A DNA stretch of 64,000 nt from Aquilaria yunnanensis (taxonomy: Eukaryota; Streptophyta; Magnoliopsida; Malvales; Thymelaeaceae), in assembly GCA_039654915.1 (NCBI GenBank), contig CM077600.1, positions 41,524,492-41,588,491 of the forward strand. The letters run 5' to 3'. Made by a program: the position numbers and the translations under genes. Within the stretch, counting starts at the first letter, position 1. Every line of letters begins with the position of its first letter. The notes beneath the pieces were generated by a model. The model worked only from the letters and a program-made list of their open reading frames with translations. It did no database searches and was not told the origin of the DNA. Of this stretch, positions 12,280 through 23,835 are shown in pieces.

Positions 12280-13637
12280 TTAATGTTTTTTCTTACATTT
12301 AATTTCATGAGAAATATCTTCCCTTTTTTAACTCTTTGATTCCTCTTTTTTGTTTCAATTTTTTTTCTAACATTTAATTGCATTTCAATCTCCCATCTTT
12401 TTTTACAATCAGAATCAAGCTAAGAAGAAAAAGTAGAAGTAGCTAGTTGATGAGCTACAGTGACACGATCTCTGGAGACAACCACAATTGAACAACGGTT
12501 AACTAACTTCATGGCTTCCAAGATCTTGATTTCCAGAGTCGTCACCCTACAAACTGAGTAGGAAGCTTCCCGTTAAGCTGAAAGTAGCTGAGAGTAGTCT
12601 ATTAAGATTGTAATATTTTGTAGTTGCCCCTCCTTCATAGAGGTAATTGCTCCGTTGACCACATATAATTTTGCCTCCAATGCAAACTCACAGTATTGCA
12701 GTCTCGTCGATTACCGAAAAGGACTGTTTGTGCCCAGTCAAACCCAAGTTGCTGCACCCATTTTAGAATGTTGTCGCCATATGCCATCTGTCATAATAAT
12801 TGTTGGAACCTGATAGGAACTTAGCCCCATGCAATTCCCCTAAGATTGGCAAAGAGGGTTGAATTGACTAAACGGGAATGAAGCATAAATACACGGGTAG
12901 TTATGAGTCACTAGTAACTGGTCAAGTAAGGTAGAGCTGAGACTAGCCTTCCGGTCCTCTATTATTGAACACATTCAAACTCTCATTTTACTACTAGTTA
13001 CTACTTTAAGGGTTTTTTATTCATTCTATATCATTTAATGGGTTTGTGAGTCGACAATGATGCAACAAGAACTAAAAGGTTTTGGGGAGAAGCAGCCAGC
13101 AGGTCTTTAGACCTTTTGCTTTCTCTTTGGTCTTTTGTCTCTACATGTTTGGTGAATTGGTAATAAACCATGGAGGAAGAATATCTGTCTCTTAATAGTG
13201 ATAAAATTGATAAAGAGCTATTTAAAATACCAATAACTAGAGAATAATTAGAGGTGTTTCTTTTCAATCTTTTAAGCTCCCTTATTTGAGAGAGGTTGAG
13301 TTTTGAGATTAAAATAGTTCCAGTAACTAGTCTAATTTCCATTCCTCATTATAGGATGTTAACCCATAAGATAATTGACCTCAAGAAACAACTACATGAG
13401 CTTCTAAGTAGTTGATAGCAAATTTAAAAAAAGGATTAAGTCCATTACCACACAAATCTGCTGTTGAAGCTCTTGCATCAAGCTCTACCTTGATCAAGAC
13501 AAAATCCCCTTGTTTTCTATATTGTCGAGCCTAAGCCAAGCCAACTAAATTTTGACTTCATAAATTGGCCACCATTAACATTGTGTCATCATGTAGGCAC
13601 CCTTATTTCTACTCAAGTGGCCCGTGGAGGGCTAGGT
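12280..13637. other. Non-coding stretch, no gene supported
   Basis: The 103-codon minus-strand frame at 13031-13342 shows no domain I recognise and overlaps low-complexity serine/leucine codons. I see no introns, promoter or homologous copy elsewhere in the window. Confidence 0.4.
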
Positions 13638-14726
13638 GTCACAGCACCAAGACCTCGGTTCAAAGAAGTCCATAGGCAATGGTTTTGTTCGATTTTTAAT
13701 GACTTGGAGTGGCTTTTACGATTTTTGACCAAATATATATGAGATAAAAGTTAGACCTGTGTGTTGACATTCAATTTTGTTCGGATACTAATTTTTATTT
13801 AGTTATAGGTTAGGAAAATTAGTTTTGGGGGTATTTTCATTTTAAAAGGCAATTTGGTATTTTTTATCATTTTAGAGCTTAGACTGTTGATAGGATCAAC
13901 TACATTTAGATTATGTTGTTATTTTAGGTTATAAATTTTTAGGAATTTAGAACAGTCATATAGGGTAGAAATAGGAAGTAATTTACTTTAGGTTATAATT
14001 TGGGGTCCTAAAGGTCCTTTGGGGTTGGTTTAGGCAAAAGGAAAAAGTTTGGGAGTGAATTGAAAGTTTTTAGAAAGTTCTAGGTGAAGATGCAAATTTT
14101 GGTCAAATCTGTCAACTCTACAAAGTTTCAGGCAAATCCAGCAAGTTTATGAAATTTTGGAAAATTTTGGAAAGTTTTACAAAGTTTTGTGCACAATTGA
14201 CGAATCAGGGAAGTATTGGGTGAATTTGGAAATTCGTGTAAAATATGAGGTCAAATCAGCAGCTTGAGAGTTTTCTTGTATCTATACTAGTATTTTTACC
14301 ATATAACATCTTAAGAGATCTAAGCTTTATCAAATTTGATTTGGATGAGGTTTAATCCCTAAAAAATTAGTTAATCTTGCCTGAAGCTCTCCTGGTATAA
14401 ATATAGGTCACCACTTAATAGAAATCAGGGAGAAAAAATGAAGAAAAAACCTTGGGAAGTTTAGAAATGGTAAAACGGCATTCTTAGCCCCTAGTTTCGC
14501 CACGCCTCTCCCCAAAAACCCTAAGTTCTTCCCAGCTGCTGCCGACACCACATAGCAGAAGAGAAGGCAGAATCGCAATCCGTAGCCACCGCATCTTTCC
14601 TTTCGTTTCCCTGCCATCCGCCGTTGCTCCTCCCCAATAGCCCTTCCTGGTGGTCGCCACGTCACCGCCCAACGGAGCTCCTCACTGTCCGCTTCCCCCA
14701 ACTCGCCGATCAGGCGAATCGAAACC
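13638..14726. other. Possible retrotransposon LTR-like or promoter-like DNA
   Basis: A TATAAATA motif near 14395-14402 precedes a GC-rich, C/T-rich stretch (14470-14760) in otherwise AT-rich DNA, as in plant LTR promoters and leaders. No paired LTR, primer-binding site or polyprotein was found. The 97-codon minus-strand frame at 14408-14701 has no recognisable domain. The DNA immediately downstream recurs at 30050. Confidence 0.3.
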
Positions 14727-15845
14727 AGAACTGCTCCTAGGAACCGCGATCCGACCCGTTCACATGAGGATCTGCCCAGTCAAACTTCTCTCTTTTGGTT
14801 TAACCCTCGTTTAGCCCCTTGTTCTATTTATTTCATTTATTTAAGGCACTAATATTTTTTATTTCATATTAGGCATTGACATTACCTTCCTTTTATTGTC
14901 TTTTCTATTGGTTCTTTGTTTATTTGTTTGTTTGGGCATGTGTCAATTAAAGTCCTTACATCACATAGAAAAATAGGTAGGGTGATTATTTTTATTATTT
15001 TTTTAAATAATTTAATTTTAATTTAATTCTCAATATATTTGAAAATTGTCATAGGAAATTCAATTCAATTCAATTTCTCATTGATTTAATAAAACTCTAG
15101 GATGAATTTAGAATAATAATTAAAAATAAATTTCAAAATTCATATTCAACTAATCCGGTAGGATCCATGATTTGGATAATTATTTAAAATTTTTAAAAGT
15201 AGAATAAGGAAAATAAATTTAGAAATCCATGTCTAGGTGATCCAATATAATTCATGCTTTGGATAGTTATTTAAACTATTTAAAATAAAAAAAATATAAA
15301 AAAATAGATAGATTAAATCTTTAGGTTCCACATCTAAGGGGTCCAATAAGATCAATGGTTTAGAAATATCAAAATTTTATAAAATAAATAAAATCAAGTA
15401 GTAAACTTTAGGAATCCATATCCGGGTTGTTTGATTAGAATCCATGATTTGGAAAGTTAATTAAAATATTTACAAGCAAGCAAAATAAATTTAAATCAAA
15501 CTAGAGTGCCAATATTTTGGCGCTATAATAAAATTATTTTAACGTGACCGTACTTCCAAACCCTTGAACTCTCGTAAACCATTTTAACGTGTCTAATAGC
15601 CAATGTGTAAACGGATTGATGGTAACTCCTAAAAATATGTTGTTACACTGTGAGAGTTACAGTTTGCAGTTGAATCAATTCAGCCAAATAGTCCAATCTA
15701 GTTCTGACAACCATTCTTGTAGCGATATGTTATCATTTGGACTTTGCACTAAATTGGCTGCAACAAAGTAAGCTTAGTTGTTTTCTCACTAAAAGTAATG
15801 TTTTTTTCTTCCTTTTTATTTTGAATTAATGTCATCTAAAACCTA

Positions 15846-17070
15846 GGGTAAATTGCACGTGTTGCCATCAATCTTTAATTATTATTCCTGTTTTGACCCT
15901 AACCTCAATTTCGCTCGTAGCATATCCTTAACCTCAATAAAATGTTTCATTTTGGCCTTTTTTTTTATGAAGACCGTTATCTTGGATGAAAAACGTCGTG
16001 ACAACATATAATTGTAGGGATAAATGCTACTTTTAAGCCCTAAAAATTTTTTCTTTTCCAAAACATCTTGAAACTTTTTCATCCAATAATCTGGTCATCG
16101 CCGATCTCATTTTCTCTCTAATCATACCTGACCACACCGGCTGCCATCATAATCACCACCCAAACCTCATTTTTCCATCACCGTACCCGCTGTCGACTGC
16201 CTCCATTCCGATGTCGAGACCACCTTGCCACGGTGTTTCCTTTACTCGTTAATCTTGAAAGTCCAGCGATTTGCTTGCCGCCACCTCCCTCTCTCTAATC
16301 TTCCTCATTAATTGCCATTTCCGCCAACACTCTCATGATCGAAACCCAAATCCTCTTCACACCCGAGACTCGCCTTTAATTATTGTTCTTATAATGATGC
16401 TGGCTTTCAATTCTGACAAACAAATCATCTGCTACATGACTGGCAGCAGAGGCCCATCGATCTATTGAACAATGTCCTTCACCCAAATGCATCGACTGCT
16501 ACACCCAAATCGGAAAGAAGCTCGGTCGAACCCACACCGTTAGCAGTCTTTCCCGCTTCCTCTCTCCCATCCTCCATTCACCCAAATTGCATACGAATCA
16601 CGATGAATCATGCATGGAATCAGAGGTAGAGTAGAGGAATCATGCATGGAATAGAAGGTGGAGGAGAAGAATTGTGCACATAATCAGAGGCGGAGGAGAA
16701 GAATCGTGATGGAATCGAAGGCAGGGGAGAGGAATTGCGGGCGGAATCACAGGCGGGGGATACTGGAGAGGGGTGAATGCAGCATGTGAGGGTAAATGAC
16801 CGCAGAGATAGGTGAGTGGTGGTGGTGAGGGAGGTTTTAAAGTTTTAAGGATTATTTGTTAAAATGAAGATTTTTAGGGGTTGAAATTAGGAGTTTCCCC
16901 TACAATAATATGTTGATATATCTTTTTCCGTCTGAAATAATGGCCTTCATCACAAAAAAGTTCAAAATGGAACATTTTAACTATATTAAGAATACACTAC
17001 GAACAAAGTAAAGGTTAGGGTTAAACATGAACAATAATTAAAGGTTGGGGGTAGCACATGCAATTTACCC
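15846..17070. mobile_element. Non-autonomous MULE-type element with confirmed empty site
   Basis: The ends are inverted (GGGTAAATTGCACGTG and CATGCAATTTACCC) and flanked by a 10-bp duplication CTAAAACCTA (15836-15845 and 17071-17080). The paralogous DNA at 31157-31166 has CTAAAACCTA once with no insert, which proves the boundaries. The inside is non-coding. From 16610 to 16760 it holds four or five degenerate 40-bp units of the type GAGGAATCATGCATGGAATC. Its subterminal text resembles the element at 37028-38073. Confidence 0.88.
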
Positions 17071-18401
17071 CTAAAACCTAATACTTCATCCACCTTGTAA
17101 TTAAAACCTACTACTCCATCCACATAGTAATTATTGGCTGAATGTTTGATTATTCAATCTTATACTCCAGCCCTTTGGCCTTATCCCACATACAAAAAAA
17201 AAAATTAATTGAATAAATTTTTTCAAAAAGTAATACTTACTTTCTTTAATGAAATTGAATACATAAATATCATATCTAAAAATTACATTTGAAATTAAGT
17301 GCAATACAAATTATAAGATTAAAATTGAAATAGAGATTATAGGGGATCGATTCTTTATTGTGCTTCCACACACATAATTTTATAATCAACGCTTCGAGCT
17401 TTTGGTAGAAATGCGAATAGTTTTCTTATAATCACGATTTTCAGGACTTTGTCTTGCAAGGACACGAATTGATGCTTCTCATCATTTTTTTTAAACTAAA
17501 ACTTTTTGCCATTCTCCTTGGATTTGGAACTTCAAGTAGCTTCCACTGCTTTCTCAATGCTCTCCTTGGAGCTGTACTTGATGTAGGATAAAACACATTC
17601 TTCATATTTTCCCATCATTTTTTCTATATCTGAACTTGAATACGATATAGCACCATCACACATTATTCATGTTCCTTTCTATGTTATTCAAATTTAGCTT
17701 TGAAACTGGAATTTGATCTTATTTGAATTTGATTTCTCTTGACATCAAACATTTGTGCTTAATCAGCTTGAAGAGTTGGAAAGAACTTTTTATAGAAAAA
17801 TTTATGTTCTATTTACTTTTTTTTTATCAAAATTTTTTTCTTGGTTTGTCTTATTCCTTTGGTCTCCAAGGCAATTTATAGGTGTAGAAGTGGAATACTT
17901 AGGTTTAAAAAATCACATATGACAATTATCCCTTATATTTATATTAAGAAATGATAAGATGATAATTTTCAATTTCTAGTGATCCCATTATTAATTAAAA
18001 AGATAATTGATAAAAATGTTTCTGGAAGCTTCTAGAAACTTCCATTCCATGGGCAATTTTCTCTATTTTAGGTCTCCCACAATTCTAACTCCATTAACAA
18101 AAATGGGAAATTATGGTCAAAGTGATATATCATGGCCTCTGATTATGTGTTTTGTGTTCCAAAAGTTAAGCTATTTGGATTCATAGTCACTAAATTCTAT
18201 GGGTTTTTGAATTTTAGATATCAATTTTAAAATGGGTCAGACTTTTCATTTGGATTTAATTTGTTTTGACCTAATAATTTGATGTCTACAAATACTTTTG
18301 GACTTCTTAAAGCATCGTGTCTTAATTAATATACAATTTCAGTAAATAATCACTATATGTGAAAATATTCACTTTTAATTCATGTGAAGGGAAAGTCCAT
18401 G

Positions 18402-19915
18402 TAGGAATGGCAATTGGGTGGGTCAGGTCAGGTCATTCAAGTTCGGGTTTACTCGGGTTAACATGAATTCAGCTCCACGTCGAGTTCAGGTCATGTCATT
18501 TGGGTTCGGGTTGATTTTCAGGATGAGTTGATTTCGGGTTCGGGTTGAGTTGGGCCGGGTTTATTTGGGTTCGGGTTCACTTCAGGTCAGGTAATTTTAG
18601 TCTCAGGTAACTTTAGGCCAGCTTTCGGGTCAAATTCGGGTCAACCTTGGTGTTCATGTGAGTTACTGGTGTGAAGTCAAAACGATTGAATTTATTCAAT
18701 TTTTTTAAAATTTAAATCAAATAATTCAATTTTTTGTGTGATTTAATTTAAATTAAGATTTCATTTTTTAGTATATTTAATTAAAATATTCGTAAAAATT
18801 TTCTTCATTATAGTTTAGTACATATTTAAGTAATTTAACATTGATAGTAAAATTTGATTAATTTTCTAAACCCATACCCTTTAACTATCATTGTACAGAT
18901 TATTCAGATCTTCATCCAGTTATCACTCAGATATACACAACGACAATTTTGTTATACTTATGTTTCAATGAATTTTCTTTGAAATTACAACAAAATGCAA
19001 ATCAAGTTCATTATCAGTGACTAAATTGTAAATTTTAAAAAATTTTGGGTGAAAGTGCAAAGATTTCAAAAATTTTAGGATCCATGTTGTAATTATTATA
19101 GGTGACTAAAATAAATTTTTTTAAAATTTAGGTACTTTATTGCATTATACTTAAAAGTTTATGGATGAATGTTGTAATTTTAATAATTGTCTATTAAGAT
19201 CATTAAACTTACTCAATATAAAAATTACTTCTATTGGAAAAATCCAAATTAGAGAGTCACTAAATATGGATGTTTTTTCCCCAAATAAGATACTTGTAAT
19301 ATATAGAAGTCCTAAAAAAATAGAAGTTACTAAATATGAAAATCTTTTCTTAAAATATGAAAATTATTAAACATGAATATCTTAAAAAAAGAAATGAAAC
19401 TACTAAATATGAAAGTCTCATCTCCAAATATGAGACTTACTAAATATGGAAGTACCAAAAAATGGAAGTTACTAATAACGGAAGTAACCATTCCTAAATA
19501 TAAGACATACTGAATATGAAAGGTTCAAAAACTGGAAGCTACTAAACATGGAAACCTCCATATTTATTATTGACTTAATATGGAAAATAATGAAAGAGGA
19601 AAGTTAAGGTTTAGGGTGAGAGTTAAAATCGGGTACTATCGGGTTTAGTTATCGGGTCATCTAGGGTTTGGGTCAAGTTAGTCTCGGGTTTGGGTTATTT
19701 CGGGTTCAGGTCAATTCAGGCTCGGGTCATTTCGGGTTTGGGTCATTTGGGTTCGGGTTTTCTCGGGTTTCCCTTTAATCGGGTTCGGGTTCAGGTTGGG
19801 TTAAGCATAGTCAGGTTCAAGTCGTTGATTTTTTTAATCAAATCGGGTTAGGTCAGGCTTGGGTTTGAGTGGGTTGGTCCAGGTCATCAGGTCGGGTCCG
19901 ATTTTGCCATCCCTA
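18402..19915. mobile_element. Non-autonomous hAT element with GGGTTCGGGT-type subterminal repeats
   Basis: The ends are inverted (TAGGAATGGCAA and TTGCCATCCCTA) with an 8-bp duplication differing at one base (AGTCCATG at 18394-18401, AATCCATG at 19916-19923). Copy 2 of the segmental duplication has the uninterrupted site near 33085-33095. Both ends carry dense arrays of GGGTTCGGGT/CAGGTCAGGTC words (18415-18640 and 19630-19895), whose repetition fits transposase-binding subterminal repeats. The middle is AT-rich with no transposase. Confidence 0.85.
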
Positions 19916-20263
19916 AATCCATGGTTTGTAGGCTAATCCAAGCGCTTCTGGTGGGGACAGTTGATCATTTTGTGAGAGGATATGTGATGTGCTACAAGAG
20001 AGTTATGAACTACAAGTTGCCTCAAGGGTAAGATCTAATTTGATGCATGTGTGAGAGCAAGCCAAATAGGCCGTAAAAATTGAGAATGGTGGAATTCTGT
20101 TAGGTGAAAGAAATTTCCATTATTTTTTGTCTATAGTGTACAAGGCCCTATTAGTTGTAATAACTGTATTGTGGTTCTAAAACGTTTCACCTTCAATGAT
20201 ACGATCTAGTACTCCAAGTGGTGATTGCAGAGTCACATTCACCAAGACTGGCAAACTGAAATT

Positions 20264-21174
20264 TCATATTACTGTACTTGATACCTTAACCAAGTACTTC
20301 ATGGGAGGTTTGAATAAGCTTTGTGGGTTTACTAGCTAACTCTCTGATGGAACGCAATACCTCCATCTCCAGTGATGTTGGAGGTATCACTCTTTGGTTT
20401 AAAACATTCTGGATTTTGCCTTGAGTATTATCTGGTACTATAACATCAACCAGAGAAACAACTTCCTAATTCTCACCCATCCTGCATGTCTTCTGTCTTG
20501 ACAACAACTCAAGTAACACCACTCCAAAACCATACACATTGCTCTTTGTAGTTACCTGCTGAAGCTTGAAGTACTATGGATCCATGTAACCACGTGTCTC
20601 GCATATCTCATTGCTAAAAGGAACTACCGATGAGAGCCTAAAATCTGCAACCTTGGTTGTCCACTCGAAATCAAACAAGATGTTTGATGACTTGACATCC
20701 CTATGTATAATTGGAGGCATTGCGTATTCATGCAAGTATTATAGCCTTCTTGCTATGTCTATTGCAATCTTCAGCTGAGTAGCACATGAGGAATTCAAGG
20801 GTGAATCTGGAAGCACAAAGAGATGGTCAAATAGAAAGCCATTACCTTGGTAGGAATGGAGCCGATAACTGAACAATATTCTTGTGATGGAGCCGAGACA
20901 AAAGCTTAAGCTCATGTAAGAATGCTTTGTCCTCATATTTACCTGGGGCACTTGCTTGCTTGATGACAACAAAAAAGTTATCATCCAATAAGGCATGGTA
21001 AACTAAGCCAAAACCTCCACGCTCAATAATTAGGTCTAGAGAAAAATTGTCGGTGGCTTAAAGCAATAATTGCAAAGGGAAATTTTCCAGCAAACTAATT
21101 TTCAATTGCCTTACATACGCCTCCATCATTTGATTCCGCTGGTTGGTAAAATCACCATCTTCTTCTGAGGAAAT
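20264..21174 (-). pseudogene. Unit E: broken CR4-like kinase, no TIR exon
   Basis: This matches the 3' half of unit B almost word for word (from the SLLENFPLQ-like region to the C-terminal end), with lesions. The D-P-E-Y-Y motif reads D-P-stop-Y-F at about 20580. Several in-frame deletions are present, including one in the segment before the stop codon and one near the Cys-rich stretch after the activation loop. The sequence stops matching at about 21174, just upstream of the kinase, so the linker and TIR exon are absent. It is a truncated member of the array and not expected to be functional. Confidence 0.88.
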
Positions 21175-21198
21175 TAATTAAAAGACAGATTATCAACA

Positions 21199-21245
21199 AA
21201 CAACAACAACAACAACAACAACAACAATAACAACAATAATAACAC
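21199..21245. repeat. (AAC)n microsatellite
   Basis: About a dozen CAA/AAC units with some AAT interruptions, directly beside the truncation point of unit E. Confidence 0.9.
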
Positions 21246-21249
21246 AACA

Positions 21250-21900
21250 AAATGCTCCATCAATCTCATATTATTTAATACATTTAATTAAGTTTGACAT
21301 ATAGATTAAAAGAGGATGAAAATTTTGATTTTCTTTTTCACTTTTTCCATTCTACTTTAAAATGTAAATTAAAAAAAAAGGAAAAAAATGAACATAAAAA
21401 TGATACTGTTATTTATCATGTAAGCGTAATACGATAAAATGAGTTATTAAATATGAAAATGATGTAAAGATATAATATAATTCAAAATAGTGTAAAGAAT
21501 ATGAGAGAAAAAATATATAAGGAAACAAAACTTTTGAACTTAAACGTAAAAGCATGCTTTTCATGTCATGGCTATTGGCCACACAAAGCAAGCATTAGTA
21601 GAATATGTTATCCCAAAACCAAAAGGACTTCCAAACTATCTTTCTTCGATTGCATGCAAATGTTCTTTAAGCTCCATTTATCCATTAATGGACCTCTCTT
21701 GTTGATCATGTCTAATAGAACTACTTAACCTCGCTAGCTAGCTATGTCTAGATACAAAATTTCCTAGCTATATCTACTAGCAGTTGATTTATGGCCGGGG
21801 CTAATGTTTCCGCACATATAAATCAAGGAAATCAAGTATAAATTTGTTAATTCCCATGAAATATGAAAGGGAAAGTCAATAGTTTATAAGCTAAATTAGT
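21250..21900. repeat. Array 3'-flank repeat, copy 1
   Basis: Shared with 45500-46180 (beyond unit C) and 61310-61990. Landmarks are CATGTCATGGC, TTGCATGCAAATG, CCTAGCTATATCTACTAGC and the GATTTATGGCC words at 21787. No coding sequence is supported. It marks the downstream side of each array unit. Confidence 0.75.
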
Positions 21901-22091
21901 ATCATTTTTTGATAAAGAAATATCAATATGCTTCTAAAATAGTAAATTGAAAGCTATAAACTTATTTTCTTTCTAGTTTACTATTCTAATTACAAAAAAA
22001 ATAAATAAATAGATTAGACAGCAAAACAGGGAGTCAAATAGCCAGACCTAGTAGACATGGCGGGGGCAGTCCAAAGAGGCAAGGCGGTGGT

Positions 22092-22297
22092 GGTTAGTGG
22101 CAGAGCTACATTCACGTGAAAGGGGGCAATTGCCCCCACTGAATTTTGGAAAAATTACACATTTAGTATCATATCTTGAATCAAATTTTTAATTTGACCC
22201 CATAAATTTTAATGTATACATCTATATATTATAAAAAAAATTATCATTGCCCCCACTGACAATTTTTTCTTGCTCCACCCTTAGTGGTGGTGTGCTT
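22092..22297. mobile_element. Small candidate MITE with 7-bp duplication
   Basis: TTAGTGG occurs on both sides. The intervening 200 bp begins CAGAGCTAC, ends GCTCCACCC, and carries GGGGGCAATTGCCCCCAC near both ends. Related words (GTGGCGGATCC, GGTGGAGCTAGG) appear at 58315 and 59810. The assignment to a superfamily is open. Confidence 0.4.
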
Positions 22298-22299
22298 CA

Positions 22300-23200
22300 A
22301 CCTTTCTGTGGTAGTGAGCTAGTTACTAATGAAATTAGGGTTACTAATGAGTTGGGTTTGGGCTTGGAGAATAGTAGAGTGGGGCTTGATTTGAGAAAAA
22401 ACTAAATGGGCTACTGTTGTCCAAGATAGGTTAGATGTTGGAGTTTTAAGTATTTTTACTAGGTCACAAATTATAGAAAAGAGTAGATCTGATTTGGTTG
22501 ATATGGGAGCTAGCAAAAATACGTTAGATTTTGTGGGTGTGGGTGTGGGGGGAGGGGGGAATTAAATATTATTAATGACTCTTACCTAATTTGCTAGAGG
22601 TTTCTCTAATTTGTAAAGCAGTGGATAAGCTGCTTTGGGGGGGGGGGGAGGGGGACAAGATTAGAGGAGTTTTGTGTGGCCTTCAAATTATTTAGAACTA
22701 AATGATATTAGGTCCTCAAATTGTGGTAGGAAGAGTTTTGGAGGGTTTAGCATGTCGTCTTGTACATTGACAAACACTACAAAGGTGCCTTAGGACAAAG
22801 GACTTTTCAGTTAAGGCAAAATTCTCTCAGATGAAGAATCGAGTTAACAAAGTTAGTAAAATGTTAAAGGTTTTTTTTTTTGAAATGTGTGAAGGGTTGG
22901 CTTTTGAATTCTATGATGATTGTGAGACTATTAAAGGTGGGGAAAAAGGCACAAAAAGTTTTGCTCTCCTGAGAAAGACTAAGCCTTGTGAAATGAATTA
23001 CGAATATTAGAATAAGGTATCAAGGATTGGTGGTGCTTGGTGGAGTTTTTGAAGGGTGAAGAAGTAGGGCCTTAAGAGGTGGGGGTGAGGGGTTTTTTGG
23101 AGATTTTGTTGTCTATTTTTATATAGTCTCATATTTGTTTTAACTTTTGGCTAGAACTTTTTTTTTGTTTTAATAAAATTCTTTGCTGTTAAAAAAAAAG
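22300..23200 (+). mobile_element. Possible 5'-truncated LINE remnant
   Basis: Purine-rich DNA with many short open stretches ends in AATAAAATTC...GTTAAAAAAAAAG at 23172-23200, like a LINE 3' tail with a terminal A-run. No reverse-transcriptase motif is visible and no target duplication was established. Treat as tentative. Confidence 0.3.
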
Positions 23201-23235
23201 ATTTTTGTCTATAAGCATATTTTTAGTATATAGTA

Positions 23236-23528
23236 CTTCCTCCGTCCCATTTTAATTGAACCATTTGGCTGGGCACGGAGATTAAGGTGTATGTAATTTA
23301 TGTTAATTTTTTATGTAGTAAAAGTTTAAATAATGATTAAAAAATGAAAGATTCTTTTTTGGGTTTTGTGCAGTGAGAGGTTGAGTGAAGATTAAAAAAA
23401 AGAGTCTTTATTGGGTTTCGTGTAAAAGGATTATTTAATTGTTTGAACTTTCCAAAAGAGGAAACGTTTCAACCTTTTTGGGACTTCCCAAAAAGAAATA
23501 CGTTTCAATTAAATTGGGACGGAGGGAG
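23236..23528. mobile_element. Stowaway-type MITE (Tc1/mariner)
   Basis: The ends are CTTCCTCCGTCCCA and TGGGACGGAGGGAG (inverse of CTCCCTCCGTCCCA), flanked by TA on both sides (23234-23235, 23529-23530). This is the standard Stowaway terminal sequence and target site. It is 293 bp, non-coding, and lies about 300 bp beyond the stop codon of unit A. Confidence 0.92.
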
Positions 23529-23639
23529 TATTTTTTTACTTGGGAGAATGCAAAAATTTTATGAGAAAATAGTTGTTTATCAAGAAAATGTTATTTAGCG
23601 CGCGATAAGATCACGATAACAGTTACTTGTAGTTTCATT

Positions 23640-23687
23640 AAAAAGAAAAAGAAAAAGAAATAAAGAAAAGAAAAGAAAAGAAAAGAA
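23640..23687. repeat. (AAAAG)n purine microsatellite
   Basis: A run of AAAAAG and AAAAG units, about 48 bp, on the 3' side of unit A. Confidence 0.85.
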
Positions 23688-23835
23688 GGAGTCAAGATTC
23701 AGATCCATTCAAAACGTTATGAGATGATGGACACAGAGAGAACAAAAATCTCCTACTTCACTTCACTTCACCACTGCTGTGCAATCATCTGTATAACTAA
23801 TTTATAAGCAAAAGAGTAGCAGAGAGCTCAAGATT

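Larger units (their letters stand above)
14727..21174. repeat. Segmental duplication, copy 1 (partner at about 30050-34490)
   Basis: Collinear with about 30050-34490, starting at GACCCGTTCACATG (14754) against the same words at about 30073. It runs through shared 3'-flank DNA into the kinase 3' half. Copy 1 contains two transposon insertions missing from copy 2 (15846-17070 and 18402-19915). Copy 1 stops inside the linker region of the kinase gene, so it lacks the TIR exon that copy 2 keeps. Confidence 0.85.

Noticed and set aside
13031..13342. 103-codon minus-strand open frame
   Set aside because: It shows no motif, no paralogue and no gene context, with low-complexity composition.
13638..15660. 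Solo LTR of a Ty3/gypsy retrotransposon
   Set aside because: TATA and a C/T-rich leader are suggestive, but no paired LTR, target duplication, primer-binding site or clear TG...CA limits could be fixed.
20264..21174. Unit E as a functional kinase gene
   Set aside because: It has a stop in the D-P-E motif and several deletions, and has no start region or TIR exon.
21199..21245. CRISPR-like or functional repeat array
   Set aside because: It is a simple (AAC)n microsatellite without spacers.
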